Notes: generated by a model from the sequence alone, not told the origin. A DNA stretch of 64,000 nucleotides from Acestrorhynchus altus (GCA_034509495.1 CM067521.1:15412991-15476990), one strand, 5' to 3'. Positions 33,790 to 47,072 are shown, counted from the stretch's first letter. Made by a program: numbers and translations.

Positions 33790-34600
33790 TATCACCCAGA
33801 CCTAAGCAAAAGAATATTACCTGTTTTGTCTACATATCATCAATCTTAATAATAGCTGCACTCATATGGAATCAACCGATTGCAATTGTGTTGTGCCAGA
33901 CTGTCATGGAGTTACTCAGAATGTCAGTGACAAGTCCCACATTTGTCTTGGTGGAGATGATCAATGAATATGTGTGGAAGCACCATGGTCAGCACCAAGA
34001 TAAACAAGTTAAAAAAAAAAAAAGTTTGTTGTCATGCATTGCACATCAAGACGGGTTCATGGTGTGGGTGCCGTGCCAGTTCACCTTTGGTCTTCATTAC
34101 CAGCTGTTTGACAGCGTTAATGAGGCCCTGCATCCAATGGTCTTACTTTTTCTGGACACACACTATTCCAATAGGATGGCACTTATGCACAAACTGCTGA
34201 GATCTCAATCTCACCTTGAAGACACAGATACTATGCCATGTATAGTCACACTGTCAGACCTATCCCAGATTGAAAATATGTGTTATGCTATTGGACTTGC
34301 TATCCACACTCCACCCCACTGCAAAATCTGTAGGAATGCAGTGGATGCATTGGATGAATTATTGCACCATTACAATCATTACACCATTACAATCCTCTAC
34401 AACCTGTGATGTCTGGCATGTTGTGTTATACCCGAAAACATACTCAGAGACAGTACTTCTGTATGTGCATATTCAATTATTAAAGTATTACATTTTTAAT
34501 CATTTATTCATTATGTTTTTGGTACCCTTTATGTTCCTTCTGAATAGCATACAATCTGACACTTCCTTCTGGGTGCAACTATTTGTGCTACTGTTTTGAA
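33790..34600 (+). mobile_element. Tc1-like family T2, decayed transposase
   Basis: The plus-strand frame 33729-34409 (226 codons) has the layout of a Tc1 transposase with eroded motifs: VTSPTFVLVE, then HQDGFMVWVPCQFTF, FLDTHYSNRM and HTPPHCKICRNAVDALDELL. It is followed by 'gatgtctggcatgttgtgtt' and SFWVQLFVLL, which are shared with the 58800 copy. The DDE residues are not intact, so it is not a host gene. Confidence 0.7.
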
Positions 34601-34848
34601 GATGAGTGTAATAACTCCTGCTCAGCTTGGATTTCCTATTCTGAGCCTATAGGCACCACTGTCCATTGCAGATTGGTGATATCCCTGCTCAATCTCATCC
34701 ACTGGTTGATCCATCCAGGTAAATTTGAGCAGGTTAATCAACAACTGTCCTGGACAATGGGTCTCCAGGACCACAACTACAAAATCCTGATCCAGACTAT
34801 CTATCATTTTCACAGACCCACTTGTTTGGTGCTTGAATATTTAATGCT

Positions 34849-37800
34849 ATGATGTCAGCTAAAACCCTTGAGCATTCTGACTTGCAAGAGAGTAAAGAAA
34901 AACTACAAGATCTGGAGCAACATTCAAAGATCTTCCCAAAAATGAAGCCTGGCTCTGAGGATTTACTCAGCGTTAATTCTGTAACTCCACCTCCAGTCAA
35001 GGATGCTCATTCTCCTGGTGACACCAAAGACTCTAAACTGATGGAACTAATTGCAGGTCAGTCTTTGAACAAGTCAGGAATCTTGGCCCATTTACAGCTT
35101 GCATCACCTCTCGAGTCAGTAACAGAACTGGTGGAAGTAGAAGACACTGGTGAACAAATGGCCAGCAAACAGATCTTTCCTACCACAACGATAAGATACA
35201 TGTCACTGACCACAGAAGGGCTTGGCCATGCCTTGGACAGCTCCATTTTGGGATCAGTCACAGAGTCAGTCACTCAGCCTGATTTTGCACATCTGGAGAG
35301 CCCCATAAATGAAGCTTGTAGCTCTGTGCATGAGATTCCAATTGGATCATGGCTTCAAGATGATTCCTCAAAGACTTCAGTCAATGAATGTCGACAGGTG
35401 GAGCAATGCTCTCCTGCTATGTGGGATGACCAAAAGGAAGTGACAAGGAGGCACCAGCTGACACCATCTTGTGCTAATTCTGGAGTTTTAGAGATCCAAC
35501 TGAGCAAACATTCCTCTGTCACACCTCGTCATGACCTTCCAAACCCCCAAGAGGAAGAAATGTGTCACCAAACTAATATTAAAGTTAAAGCTACAATTGA
35601 AGGTGACTTGGAGTTTGACAGCAAGCCAAATTCAGAAGAGTTTCACAGTCACCCTGGTAAAAAAGAGGATGCTGCAAATAATGTGGCTAACCAGTCCCTG
35701 ATTGAGGTTCTTGTAGCATGTAAAGCTCAAGTGGAGCAGTTTGAAGAGCTCAGTTCCTCTTCCTTTGAGCTGTCTGCCCAGGTATGACATCTACATATAC
35801 ACTTATATGGATAGAAGTATTGTGGCACCGCTTTTCTTCCAAAAGAAAGGGTATTAAAAGGGTTTATACTGATTTTAATGGAGTAACTGTCTCAACAGTC
35901 CAGGGAAGGTTTTCTATTAGATTTTGGAGCATTGCTGTGAGGGTTTTGCTTTTAGTGATGAGCATTTGTGAGGTCAGGATGTTGGATGATCACCAGCCAA
36001 TGTCACAACCAACTCCTGAAATCATCCCCCAAGTACTGGATGGAGCACTATCACTCCAGAAAACACAATTCCACTGCTCCACAGATCAATGCTGGGGTGC
36101 CTATACCCATCTAACCCATGCCTGGAGTTAGGCATGCCAAGAGGTTCATGTTTATCTGCTCCAGAGAGTCATTCTATTGGCAGTACATCTCTACAAGGAG
36201 TAGACAAATTGTGTGTGCAATTGCGCATCTGTGTTAGTAGTAGTTGAGTAGTAGCTGAATGCATTAATTTCGAAGGGGTGCCCATAAATATTTGGACATA
36301 ATATGTGTATATATACACATACATATGTCTAATTGAATGTATGCCTATTAGAATGTATTATTAGAAGTAGAGGAAAACAAGTTGAACAGGGTCAAAATAA
36401 TCTAAACCAGTGTTTTTCGTATCCTTAAGAGCCCCTTCCCTTTACATTTCAACACACCTACTGCAGGAACTCTGAATGAGCTAATTGGAGCAACTGTGGT
36501 CTGGTGGTTGGGGAACCAGCCTTGTGACTGGAAAGTCGCTGGTTTGAACTGAACTGGCAGGGCATGCCTGAAGTGCCTTTGAGCAAGGCATTGAACTCCC
36601 CAGCTGCTCCCCGTACTCGGAGGATAGGGCTGCCCACCGCTCCAGGCACCTGTGCTCACTGCCCCCTGGTGTGTGAATTCACTAGTGTGTACGTGTGTAT
36701 CACTGTGTGAGGATGGGTTAAATGTGGAGGATTAATTCCTGTGTGTGCACAACATAGTGGGTGAAATCAGTATAATTATTATCACTATTAATTAGTTGAT
36801 TAGTTTTCAGGTGTGTTGGGAGCAAGAAAAGCACTATAATGTCCAGGACCAGGGTTGAGAAACACTGCACTAATCTGCAATGTAGGCAAAAGTCACACAG
36901 GGTGGGTTTGATGAGGAAATTAGAGTGTTAGAATGTTAGAATTATTCATGTTGGTGGTGAATGGAACAAGATCACCATTATATAATTTTTGGTGCTTTTG
37001 CTTAACTCAACAGTACAACCCCTTTTGGTACTAGAACCTTTTTTTAAAATGTTCTGTATAGAGCCATCAAGGTTTTCCAACAAACTAGGTAACTTTAAAC
37101 AGGCCAAGACCCCTTTCCAGTTTGTTCTTTAAGTTCTTATTGCTTTATATAGAACCATCTATAAAAGTTTTCTATAAAAACTAAAGAACCCTTTAACAAG
37201 GCAAAGAAATTGTAAGCACCCAATTGGTTCTTTGAATTCTCAATGCTCATTATAAGGGGTCACCTTCCTGAAGACTTTAGATTCAACCCTAATTCACCCT
37301 ACAGGATCCAGTTTTTACTGCCTGCAGGAAGGTAGCTCATCATGAGCAGGGTGAGTGACCCCATCTATAAATGGTTTTCCACCAAACAAGAGAACCATTT
37401 AACCAAGCTAAAAACCTTTAAGCATCCAGTTGTTCTCATTACCCTCTATAGAACCATCTGCAAAACGGTTTCCAGCAAAGAGTTATTTGAGTTCTTATGG
37501 CTCATTTTCAAATTTCAAGGGTATCAAACCATAGAACCTTTTAACTAGGCAAGGAGCATAAAGCCTCCAAATAGTTTTATGGCTCTATACATTACCATTG
37601 CCTCTAGTCAAGAACCCTTTTTAGTCTGAATGACAAGGGACTTCCTGTATTAAGGTGAGAATGATTAATGCCCAATTTTCTGTTGGCCATGCATGTAAAC
37701 AGCTCTCCTGAACAAGTTTTCAGAAGTTTGTTGAAGTTAAAGGTGAATTTAAAATTTCTTTCTTTCTTTTGCTTTAATTTAGCTGCATTCGGCTCAGCTT

Positions 37801-38070
37801 ATGGCTGCTTGTCTGCATCAGAGAGTCCTCTGCCTAGAGCAAGAACATCATCTCAAAGAGAAGGAGCTACAAGAGCTGACTACCAATCTGGAGAAGACCA
37901 GTGAAGCATTGGAAGCAAGGAATTCTGAAATGGCTACAATCACTAAAGAGCTCCACCAGCTTCACCAAGAGGTGGAGGCAAAGAGGAACATGCTTACTGC
38001 TTCCAGAACAGTAACAGCTAATGGGCAGGCCACATCTGACTCACAACTTCAGCTAAGCAGGAGTTCAAAA
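34849..38070 (+). CDS. Unrecognised coiled-coil protein (partial model)
   Basis: Two exons join in frame. 34849-35781 ends LSAQ before gtatga; 37783-38070 begins LHSAQLMAACLHQRV after 'gctttaatttag' and ends RSSK before gtatgc. Together they give 407 residues if translation starts at 34849 (MMSAKTLEHSDLQ). The first 280 or so residues are polar and serine/acid-rich, probably disordered, with SP/TP sites such as NSVTPPPVK and ASPLESVTEL. The last 110 or so form a leucine-heptad coiled coil (LEQEHHLKEKELQELTTNLE). A possible terminal exon at 41504-41536 (LRNQIRVTLT, then stop) is in phase and followed by AATAAA at 41784. I do not recognise the family. The layout recalls centrosome or spindle scaffolds, but that is a guess. 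The long open frame, clean splice sites and intact phase argue for a real gene; transcript evidence is needed. Confidence 0.55.
35798..36309 (+). mobile_element. MITE family A beginning 16 bp after a splice donor
   Basis: Left end 'tacacttatatggatagaag'; right end 'ttcgaaggggtgcccataaa', then 'tatttggacata'. About 510 bp with all internal family blocks. It begins just inside the intron that follows exon 34849-35781. Confidence 0.75.
36475..36785 (+). mobile_element. tRNA-derived SINE, family S2
   Basis: Contains 'gtggtctggtggttgggga', 'cttgtgactggaaagtcgct', 'gtgcctttgagcaaggcat' and 'tatcactgtgtgaggatggg', matching the second unit at 26408-26625. It lies in the intron of the coiled-coil gene. 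Confidence 0.72.
37010..37640. repeat. AGAACC-type MITE units
   Basis: Repeated 'agaacc', 'aaccctttaacaaggcaaag' and 'gtaagcacccaattggttct' blocks in several degenerate units. Ends 140 bases before exon 37783-38070. Confidence 0.5.
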
Positions 38071-38234
38071 GTATGCACACTTTTATGAGAATGATGTCTC
38101 ACTGTAATAAAACATCTAGTCCTGAATGATGTGCCTGGTCCTGACCTTCTGTATTGGTACGACACTGACTACAGTGTATTTTGCCACTAGTAACAGCAGC
38201 CCTGCAGGACACGTTACTTTGACAAGTGAATACA

Positions 38235-38410
38235 CAGTCTGGCCTATAAGTATTTGGACATTTTTATAAATTTGCATCTGCATATCACCTCAGTGGATTA
38301 GAAATGAAGCAATTAAGATTAAGACTGAAGTTTAGATTTGCAGCTTTAATTCAAGGGGTTTAACAAAAAATATCACATTAATTTTTACATAATCTATTGG
38401 GTTGCTTTTG
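38235..38410 (+). mobile_element. Tc1-like element end fragment
   Basis: Begins 'tctggcctataagtatttgg', followed by 'cagctttaattcaaggggtt'. From memory this is the terminal region of another fish Tc1 family. The transposase part is missing. Confidence 0.5.
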
Positions 38411-38529
38411 TGGTATGTTTTGTGTCCTTTCAGTTTTTTCCAGCATTTCACTGGATATGAGCAGAAAGTAAATCTCTGAACACAATCTCTGTTTTTTTTA
38501 ACAGCAGCCACATAAACAACAAGTGCCTA

Positions 38530-39165
38530 TTGTGCCTTGGAAAAGTATTCATATCCCTTGAACATTTAAACTTTTGTTTAGGGTTGTTAACCTCCAGCCT
38601 TTAACAGTTTATTTCTGCAGAATTGCCCTGTATGTAGATCCATCCATCTTCCAATCAGCTCTGTCCAACATCCTTATCCTTGCTGGGAAGCATTACCACA
38701 GCATGATGCTGCCACCACCATGTTTCACAGTGGACATGGCGTGTTCAGGGTGATGCACATAGCATTTTCCATTTAAGCCAAAAATTTCAACTTTAGTTTC
38801 ATCTGAGCTGATTACCTTCAGTGTCCACTACATGGCTTTTGGCAATCTGTTCTTGTGGCTTCCTTTCAAAAACTAATTTTGCTGTTAAGAAAATACTAAC
38901 TGGGTAACTTCTGAAGGCCATTGGTCACACTGGATTTTATCTAGGAGTATCAAAGTAGAGGGGTCTCAATACGAATGCATGCCACGCTTTTCAGGATTTT
39001 TAATTTATTTATTTATTTATTTGTACTTTTCAGGATTTTTTCTTAAAAAACATATACTTGCTACTTTGTGTTGGTCTATTACTTAAAATTCCAATTAAAG
39101 AAATGAAGTTAGTGTGTGTGAAATGAAAAAAAAATGGAAAACATGTCTGAATACTTTTTCAAAGC
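38530..39165 (-). mobile_element. Tc1-like remnant, minus orientation
   Basis: Carries 'ttggaaaagtattcatatcc' at one end and 'ttttcaaagcactgtatgt' at the other, imperfect inverted repeats. The middle block 'cacagcatgatgctgccacc' is a well-known phrase from fish Tc1 transposase genes. Heavily mutated. Confidence 0.65.
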
Positions 39166-39196
39166 ACTGTATGTCATAACACTGCCATCACCATGT

Positions 39197-39560
39197 ACAG
39201 TACAGGCCAAAAGTTTGGACACACCTTCTCATTCAAAGCGTTTTCTGTATTTTCATGACTCTTGGCATTCTCTCAGTGAGCCACCTCTGGGAACTCCTTC
39301 AAGACTGTTGGAAAACCATTTCAGGTGCCTACCTCTTGAATCTCATTGAGAGAATTCCAAGAGTGTGCAAAGCAGTAATCAGTACAAAGGGTGGCTATTC
39401 TGAAGAAACTAGAATATAAAACATGTTTTCTGTTATTTCACCTGTTTTGTTAAGTACATAACTCCACATGTGTTCATTCATAGTTTTGATGCCTTCAGAG
39501 AGAATCTACAATGTAAATAGTCATGAAAATACAGAAAACTGAGAATGTGAAGGTGTGTGA
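39197..39560 (+). mobile_element. Tc1-like remnant (C-terminal end)
   Basis: Starts 'cagtacaggccaaaagtttg' and ends with the damaged complement 'gaatgtgaaggtgtgtgaca'. Between them are short pieces of the transposase C-terminus. Internally deleted and non-coding. Confidence 0.7.
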
Positions 39561-39699
39561 CAGGGAAAAAAAAACTAGTCCAGAATATACAGATAAATCC
39601 CTCTTCTTAAATACACACCATATATACACACATTTATCTGTATAAGAGGATGTACAATAAAGAAATGTCTAACTTTTGAGAGGTATATTCTATTGTATA

Positions 39700-40690
39700 T
39701 TCAATACTTGTTTGGGTTTCCTAAACCATGAATTACTGCATCACCGTGGTATGGCATTAAGGCAATCTGCTTGTGGCACTGCTGATATGTAACTGAAGCC
39801 CAGGCTTCTTTCATAATGGCCTTAAGCTCATTTGTATTGCTGTATTGGGTATTTATCATCAGATCCAGAGAGCTGGCTGGCTAAGCAGCAATACACACAG
39901 TAATATCATGGTCAGCAAACCATTTGTTCATAGTTTTGGCATTGTGAGTGTACTGGAAAAGAAAATCATATTCTCCATAAAGCTTGCCAGCAAACAGAAA
40001 CATGAAGTGCTCTAAAATCTCCCGATAGATGCTGCATTGACTCTGGACTTGATAAAACACCAGCAGATGATATGATAACCTAAACCATCACAGACTGTGG
40101 AAACTTCACACTGGACTTCAGACTCTTTGGATTCTGAGACTATCCACTCTTCCTTCAGACTCTAGGAGCTTGAGTCGAGACTCTTGATTTCCAAATATAA
40201 TGCAGCATTTACTTTCGTCTGAAAAGAGGACTTTGGAGCTCTGAGCAACAGTCCAGGTTTTTTTTTCCACTTTATCCGATATAAGACACTTGTAATGCTG
40301 CCTCTGCTTCAGGGGGGGTTTGATATTATGAATTCTGCAGTTGTAGCCCCTCTATTGGAGATGAGAATTGCATCTTGAAGCACTGACACCAGCTTCATTC
40401 CACTATGTCTGATACTCTCATCAAGGCTGTGGTCATCCCTGTTGCTTATGCACTTTTTCCCACCTTCCAGTCAACTTTCCTTTATTATGCACTACAATGA
40501 AAACATCCAGCAATGACTTTCTGAGGCTAACCCTTTTTGTGTAGGCTGTTGATTGTCTTCTGGACAGTGCTTTTCTATGGAGATTATACAAGCTGTGTGT
40601 GGGCAATGGGTGGAAAGTAAAGTACTAAGGAGGTGTCTGGGTACTGTTGGATTTTTTTTGTCATACAATGTCCTTGAAATCAAAACTCAA
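39700..40690 (-). mobile_element. Tc1-like transposon, decayed, minus orientation
   Basis: Contains 'atcatggtcagcaaaccatt', 'ttctccataaagcttgcc', 'actgtggaaacttcacactg' and 'ctgaaaagaggactttggag'. In reverse these correspond to the catalytic half of a Tc1 transposase (the stretch around the DDE aspartates). The copy has many indels and no open frame. Confidence 0.7.
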
Positions 40691-41114
40691 GTGCATATGT
40701 CTGTAGTGTTTGTGAGCTCTGTGCTTCTGCCTTTACCACCATCCTCCTTCATTAATATTAAAAGGTGGAACATTAGCCGCTGTTAGGGGTCAGTGTCCTG
40801 TTCACCTTCACTGAGACACTACTGTCATCACCAGGCTCATCCTCCACACTGCAAGTGGACCTTCCCTTTTCAACACTTTCCCTTCTGGACAAAGCACATT
40901 GCCCAGGCATGAATTATTCATTATGGATGAATTACAGAATAAACACAGGACATGCATAGGATCAGCTTCACGTTTGAAATGCATCTGAATGCAAAGCAAT
41001 GTGGCTTTTAGGTTGCTGTGTTCTCAGTAACACTGGTTGTTTACATCTTATCTACTGGCTCATAAATATGTCAGTATCAGAATAACACAAACCCTTAAAA
41101 CACTGCTGTTTGTT

Positions 41115-41118
<4 letters not shown>

Positions 41119-41205
<87 letters not shown>

Positions 41206-41206
41206 T
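41119..41206 (+). repeat. (TA)n(CA)n compound microsatellite
   Basis: About 50 bases of TA followed by about 30 bases of CA between the coiled-coil gene and isy1. Confidence 0.95.
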
Positions 41207-41649
41207 ACATATTTTAGAGCTTCAACTAATCAGCTCATTAACACGACCTTCAGAGTGTTAGGAGGTGTGTTAAGGTTAAAACATTCAGGGAAGGTGTCTG
41301 GAATGGTTGCCTCATTTTTAAGGGGCAGGTTGTTGTGGATCTAGTAGTGCTGGTAAGCATAATGAGCTTGTTTAAAAGATCTGAATCAGTTGTGAAATTA
41401 GTGCATTTTATATGGTGATCAATCTCAAAAAGATAATTACAATTTATAAGACAATAATATTACAGATGTATTCTCAATTTTTCCTCTTAATTTGCCCTGA
41501 CAGCTGAGAAATCAAATCAGAGTAACCTTAACATGATGATGAAGAATTTCAATTATTGAAGATTCTTTTATGGTGGCCTTGTCCAACGTTGGTCACCCCC
41601 AGGCTTCGCCCCTGCTACAGACGCCTCTAAACGCCATCCTACACTTTAA

Positions 41650-41663
41650 CCACTAGATGGCGG
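41650..41663 (+). promoter_or_regulatory. Putative CTCF binding site
   Basis: CCACTAGATGGCGG fits every position of the CTCF core consensus CCASYAGRKGGCRS. It lies about 270 bases upstream of the isy1 ATG and just past the likely end of the preceding gene, which suits a boundary or promoter-proximal site. Occupancy is inferred, not shown. Confidence 0.6.
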
Positions 41664-41829
41664 AACGTCATCAAAAGTAAATAAGGAATTAAAAGTCTTT
41701 TACTTTATCTATTATATTCTGATAAGCAATTCATTGGTGCAGTTACTCCTGAAACGAATAATAATTAAGTTTATATCCTGGTAAATAAAAGAAAAATGTA
41801 TTTTGTATATTTTTTAGCACATGAAAGAC

Positions 41830-41929
41830 TTTTATTATTTTCAATCGTGTCGTCACCGAAGTTGTCTGTCGCGTCATTCACCTGCGCCGACAGGGTTCCA
41901 CAAGGAGTTGTCTGCCTTCGCGACTAAAA
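41830..41929 (+). promoter_or_regulatory. isy1: isy1 promoter and 5' UTR
   Basis: Short CpG-containing stretch ('gtgtcgtcaccgaagttg', 'gtcgcgtcattcacctgcgc') directly before the start codon, with no TATA box. The transcription start must lie here or slightly upstream. Confidence 0.5.
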
Positions 41930-42753
41930 ATGGTAAAATATGGCTTAATTTATACTTTTGACCCGCGCGTTTAGTCTAGATATGGTTGAATGTTGTTAAC
42001 CAGTTGGTCTGAAACTGTTTGTAACTTCAGGTGTGTGTCTTAATCAGTTCTACTGGGCTGAAGCGAAATTTTTGTTAGCCAACTTCGAATTTCCCGTTCC
42101 ACCTTAAATGAGCAGCTGTTACTGGCTCGTGCTTCAGCAGCCACTATGTTGTTTCTGCACCATTTAAGGTGGTTTGAAGAATTGGCATAAGAAGTCAACT
42201 TCAACCTGGATTTTAGATTATAAACTGTATTAGATGACAACTGCAGCTTAGAAATGACTGACACTGCTTACAAAATAAATAATGTACCCAAAATAAATGT
42301 GGAAATTGAAGTTTCTTGGCCCCCAACTTGAGGTTCTGGTGGAACTGAGGCCCTTATTAGGACATGCAGCTTCTGTAATCTTAGGAATAATGCTGTTGTA
42401 TTTTTTATGAAGACAAGTAAGCAGTTGGGGAGCCAAATGTGAATCTAGTACAAGGTGATATTACAATGTTTTGTCATATCCTGACCAACCTTTCTTATCA
42501 CTTATTATTATTGTTATTATTTTGGATGTAATCAGTCCTTGAAGGCCTAAAGAATAAGGATACTGTACAGAGTATGGGGTAGTATTTGAAAAGCAGATTC
42601 TACTGGAGCATTTTTTTGCTTGTCAAAATATTATAAATATTTAAGAAAATAAATTCAAATATCATGATTGTGGTGTTATCATATCACTGAGCCCTGTTTG
42701 AAACTGCCCTTTTCAGTACACTGCTGTGAATTGTGACCTGATGGAAACATCTG

Positions 42754-42786
<33 letters not shown>

Positions 42787-45700
42787 ATATATATATAATA
42801 TATATATAATATATATATATATAAAATTTTAAATACACAATTTTATAGCAGTCAGATTGTGTTTATGTAGTGTTTTGTACAATGAAAATGTCACAAAGTA
42901 GCTTTACAGAGATCTGGGTCTGACCCTCTTTTGACTAAACCAAAAAGCAACAGTGGCAACCTCCCTCAGACTAGGAGGAAGAAACCTTGAGAGGAACCAA
43001 TATTCAGAAAAGGAACTTATTCTCCTCTGGTCGACACCAGAATAACACAACAACATGATGAGAAGGAATAACTGGACAGAAAGAATGAAATAATAAAGAA
43101 CTTTAGTTAAAGTGAGAGCAGGCAGTGTATCAACAGGGAATGTGAAAAGCCATGCAGGTTAAACAGTCATATGTAAAGTGATGTCTCTAGTGTGGCATGA
43201 GTGAGCCAGTGCAAGGATTTCTGAGGAGCACAGCATCATGGAGTTTAGTGGGAGCTGGGCTGGGTGCCATCAAGATAGGACAGGGCATCTCAATACTTAG
43301 AAAATAGAAAGAAAGAAGGCAGAATGGAGATTTAAGCAAATGTTAGTGGCAGGTAGTTGCACCCAGCCACAAACAGGCTTGAACCAACATATAATACACC
43401 TTATATATACTGTGATTATCATTGCAGGGGAATGTTAGATTGCTACAAATAACACACATTTTGCATGTAAAGAAGACATTTTTTATGGTTGAAACCACCT
43501 ACATGTTCACTTCTGTGATACTGTTAGTTTGCCAATAGGTTTGAACCATTTTTGGGTTTTGCACCATTGATTGTTTATTTACCAATTAATTGTATGTAAT
43601 TTTACTGTGTTTCATGTTTGGTTTCAGGCTCGAAATGCAGAAAAGGCCATGTAAGTCTTGACCTATGGTGTATTTTATCATCTGTGGAAATATTTGGATT
43701 ATTCAGTGTAAGTTTTCATGCATTATTGCCTCAACTCTGTTATTCAAGCCTTGTGTTTCTTTCTCTGTAGGACGGCCTTGGCCAGATTTCGTCAAGCACA
43801 ACTTGAGGAAGGAAAAGTCAAAGTAATGCTCAAGCTCAGTTCTGTTTTTTTTTTATTGATAAATTGTTGTGATAGTGCTATTAAATAGAACTTTCTATTC
43901 TTAACACTCGTTTCTGACTCTCACAGGAAAGACGACCATTTCTTGCCTCAGAATGTAACGAATTGCCAAAAGCTGAGAAATGGCGACGTCAGGTAATACA
44001 GAAATATGTATAAAAACTGTGGATGAATCTTTGATGTTTGTGAACATTGATGGGCTCCTGGATATTCTGTGCTATTTATCAAATGTTATAATAATATATA
44101 GACATACTTTTATTCCGTGAAGTGAAACTAGTTCTGTTGCTTTGTCACCTACAGATCATCAGTGAAATTTCCAAGAAAGTAGCTCAGATTCAGAATGGTG
44201 AGTTTTATCATTCATTGTATCTATATATAAACATTAATAGGCCTATGCCTATCAGTCAGAACATTAAAACCACTTACAGGGGAAGTGAATAGCTTACCTA
44301 ATTATAAATTATATAGTTCCAGTGGTTACTTTCAAGGTGTGGATATATTTGGCAGCAGTTGATCAGTCAGTTATTGAACATTTGTTGAAATGGGAAAAAT
44401 GGATAAGCATAAGAATCTGAGCCACAAGAATCAAACTGTAATGTCTAGACAACTGGGCAAGAGCATCTCCATACCATCAAAATGGACAACCAGTTATAGG
44501 GTCATGGCTTATTGATTCGCATGGAAAAAAACAACAGGACTTAAATGGTGTTCTTGTTGCCAGATACAATAGGGCACCTGCAGGGTAAATGGGAAGTCCA
44601 TGTCACGATGAGTCAGAGCTGTTACAGCATCACAAGGCTTACCTTCACAACGTTACAGAATTTGTTTTGTGTGTTCAGAACTACAGAGTGTCAGATTTAA
44701 AATATGTAATGTTTCTGTTTCAAATCAATGTTCTACAGCTGGTTTGGGAGAATTTAAGATCCGTGACCTGAATGATGAAATCAACAAGCTTCTCAGAGAG
44801 AAGGGTCACTGGGAGGTTCGAATCAAGGAGCTGGGAGGACCTGACTATGCGGTAAATATTTTAAACAAATTTTATTGTAAATTAAATTGATTATAAATAG
44901 TATTTAACTTTGTATAAACAGCTTCTATTGTTCAAAAAACTTTTGTTAGAAAGTGATGAGTTAGTGAGAACTAGTGGACACATTCTCACTAAATTATGAT
45001 CTGTTAAATATTCTGACCTCATAAAGTAAGCATGTAAAAGAAAACTTGAACTTAAAAGTCAGTTTGAACTTGAAACTGAACTCCCAAATAAAATGTTCAT
45101 GGTGTTGGATGGCAGCATCTGTGTATAGCTGTAATGACATTTTTATACTAATGACATTGTGCTAATTGGTGACTGTGTCATTAGCCATGGTAACATGAAT
45201 TTGTTTGCAAATCTTTGTTTTAAGTTATTGTACAAAACGTTTATATACTCTTTACCTACCATAGAAAAGGTAACTGTGCGTGTATATGTATAGATGTTAC
45301 ACAGGTATGTTTGAAAAAAATGAATATTCTGCTTTGTCTCTGTACGTGTACTAGAGAGTAGGACCAAAGATGCTTGATCATGAGGGCAAAGAAGTGCCTG
45401 GAAACAGGGGATACAAGTATTTTGGTGCTGCCAAAGACCTTCCTGGAGTAAGAGAGCTGTTCGAAAAGGAACGTAAGTTAAATTAATCAATGAATCTTTT
45501 TAAATACATTTTATTTCATTATTTAATTTCAAAATTTAATAAAATGTAGTGTTTATAGGCATCTATTCAGGATATTAATATTGGGGAAGATTGATTTCTT
45601 GGCCAATTTCCAAAGTCAAAGAGTCCAAAGTTGAGATATTTCCTACATAAACACTCATCACCATTTACTTCATTTCCATTTTACTTCCTTCAGACAATGG

Positions 45701-46986
45701 TTTCCTCTTCAAAATTGTCCTTGGTGCAACCATATGGTTCTCACAATCCCATGACATCCCTGTCAGACAATGCTCAAAACTGTTTAAACCCTAACTGAAC
45801 TCAGTTTGACTTATTTGATCATGGGAATCAGATTTTGTTTATACATGTGTTAAATGTGGAAGAGCTCAGTCTCTGACCACCTCCAATATGATTGCTGGAC
45901 AAATTCTGAACAGAGATTCTCCATAATCTTGATAATGGTTTAATCCCTGTCTGTGAAACCAATAATGTTCAAGAGAATCTTTATTAAATGCATAACCACA
46001 TGAAACATCTTTACTACAGCTGCCCCACCACCCAGGAAAACTCGGGCTGAACTGATGAAGGACATTGATGCTGAGTATTATGGATACCGAGACGAGGATG
46101 ACGGTGTTTTAGTGCCCTTGGAGCAAGAGTATGAGAAACAAGGTAAGTTGTGTCCCAAATTATATCCTAAACATCTTGTTTAAGCTGCTTTCTAAATGCT
46201 GGTTGACTGTTATTGGAGACACACTTTAGACCTCCTTATCAATTCACATAAAGTACAATTTAAAGAGAGTATTATGCAAGAATTTGTTGAGGGGGTGTTA
46301 TTCATTTTTACAGTGCTACAACAATTACAAATCATGCCTTTATCAACACTAATTGACATCTGTACTTTTGAATTTGTTGACAAGCTAAGAGATGCAGAAG
46401 CAGCATTTGAAGTAAAAGCAGCTTGTGGACTGAGGCGATACAGTATGTTACAGGATTGTACACAAATATGTTGATATACGTTATGGACAGGGTTTCACTT
46501 GCAGCTCCAACAAAGATCTGTAAGGTGGTAGCAATATTCTGGCCTTTTGGCAGTGATCAGAGATGCTCTGAGACTCCTTGTTTAGATCTGACAATAGTCT
46601 AATGCTAATAGTCATATCAGAATTAGTCAAAATCTGCAATTAAAGACATTATGTTTTGAGAATTACTGCCTCATAATAAAGTATTTCAGTTCACAACAAT
46701 GACTAAAAACAGTCAAGAAAAATGTACACAACTATAAATCTCCTTGTCTATTCGTAATCAGATCACTTAAGACAAATGTTGATACCATGAGCAGGGCCGG
46801 GGTCAGTCTAGAATCTGTCCTGAAAATTTATGTTAAGACATTGTCTCACGCTTCATTCATTATCTCCTACAATCGGTTGCACAAGTGCAAAATCCGTTTT
46901 AAATTTCTCGTGCCTCTGGATAAAATCACTCACCACGAGACATTCCTACTAATAATGAAACGTGACTTCACTTCATTAGGACTTGG

Positions 46987-47072
<86 letters not shown>

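Noticed and set aside
33729..34409. 226-codon plus-strand ORF as a host gene
   Set aside because: Its layout and surrounding repeats match a decayed Tc1 transposase shared with other copies in the window; catalytic residues are not intact.
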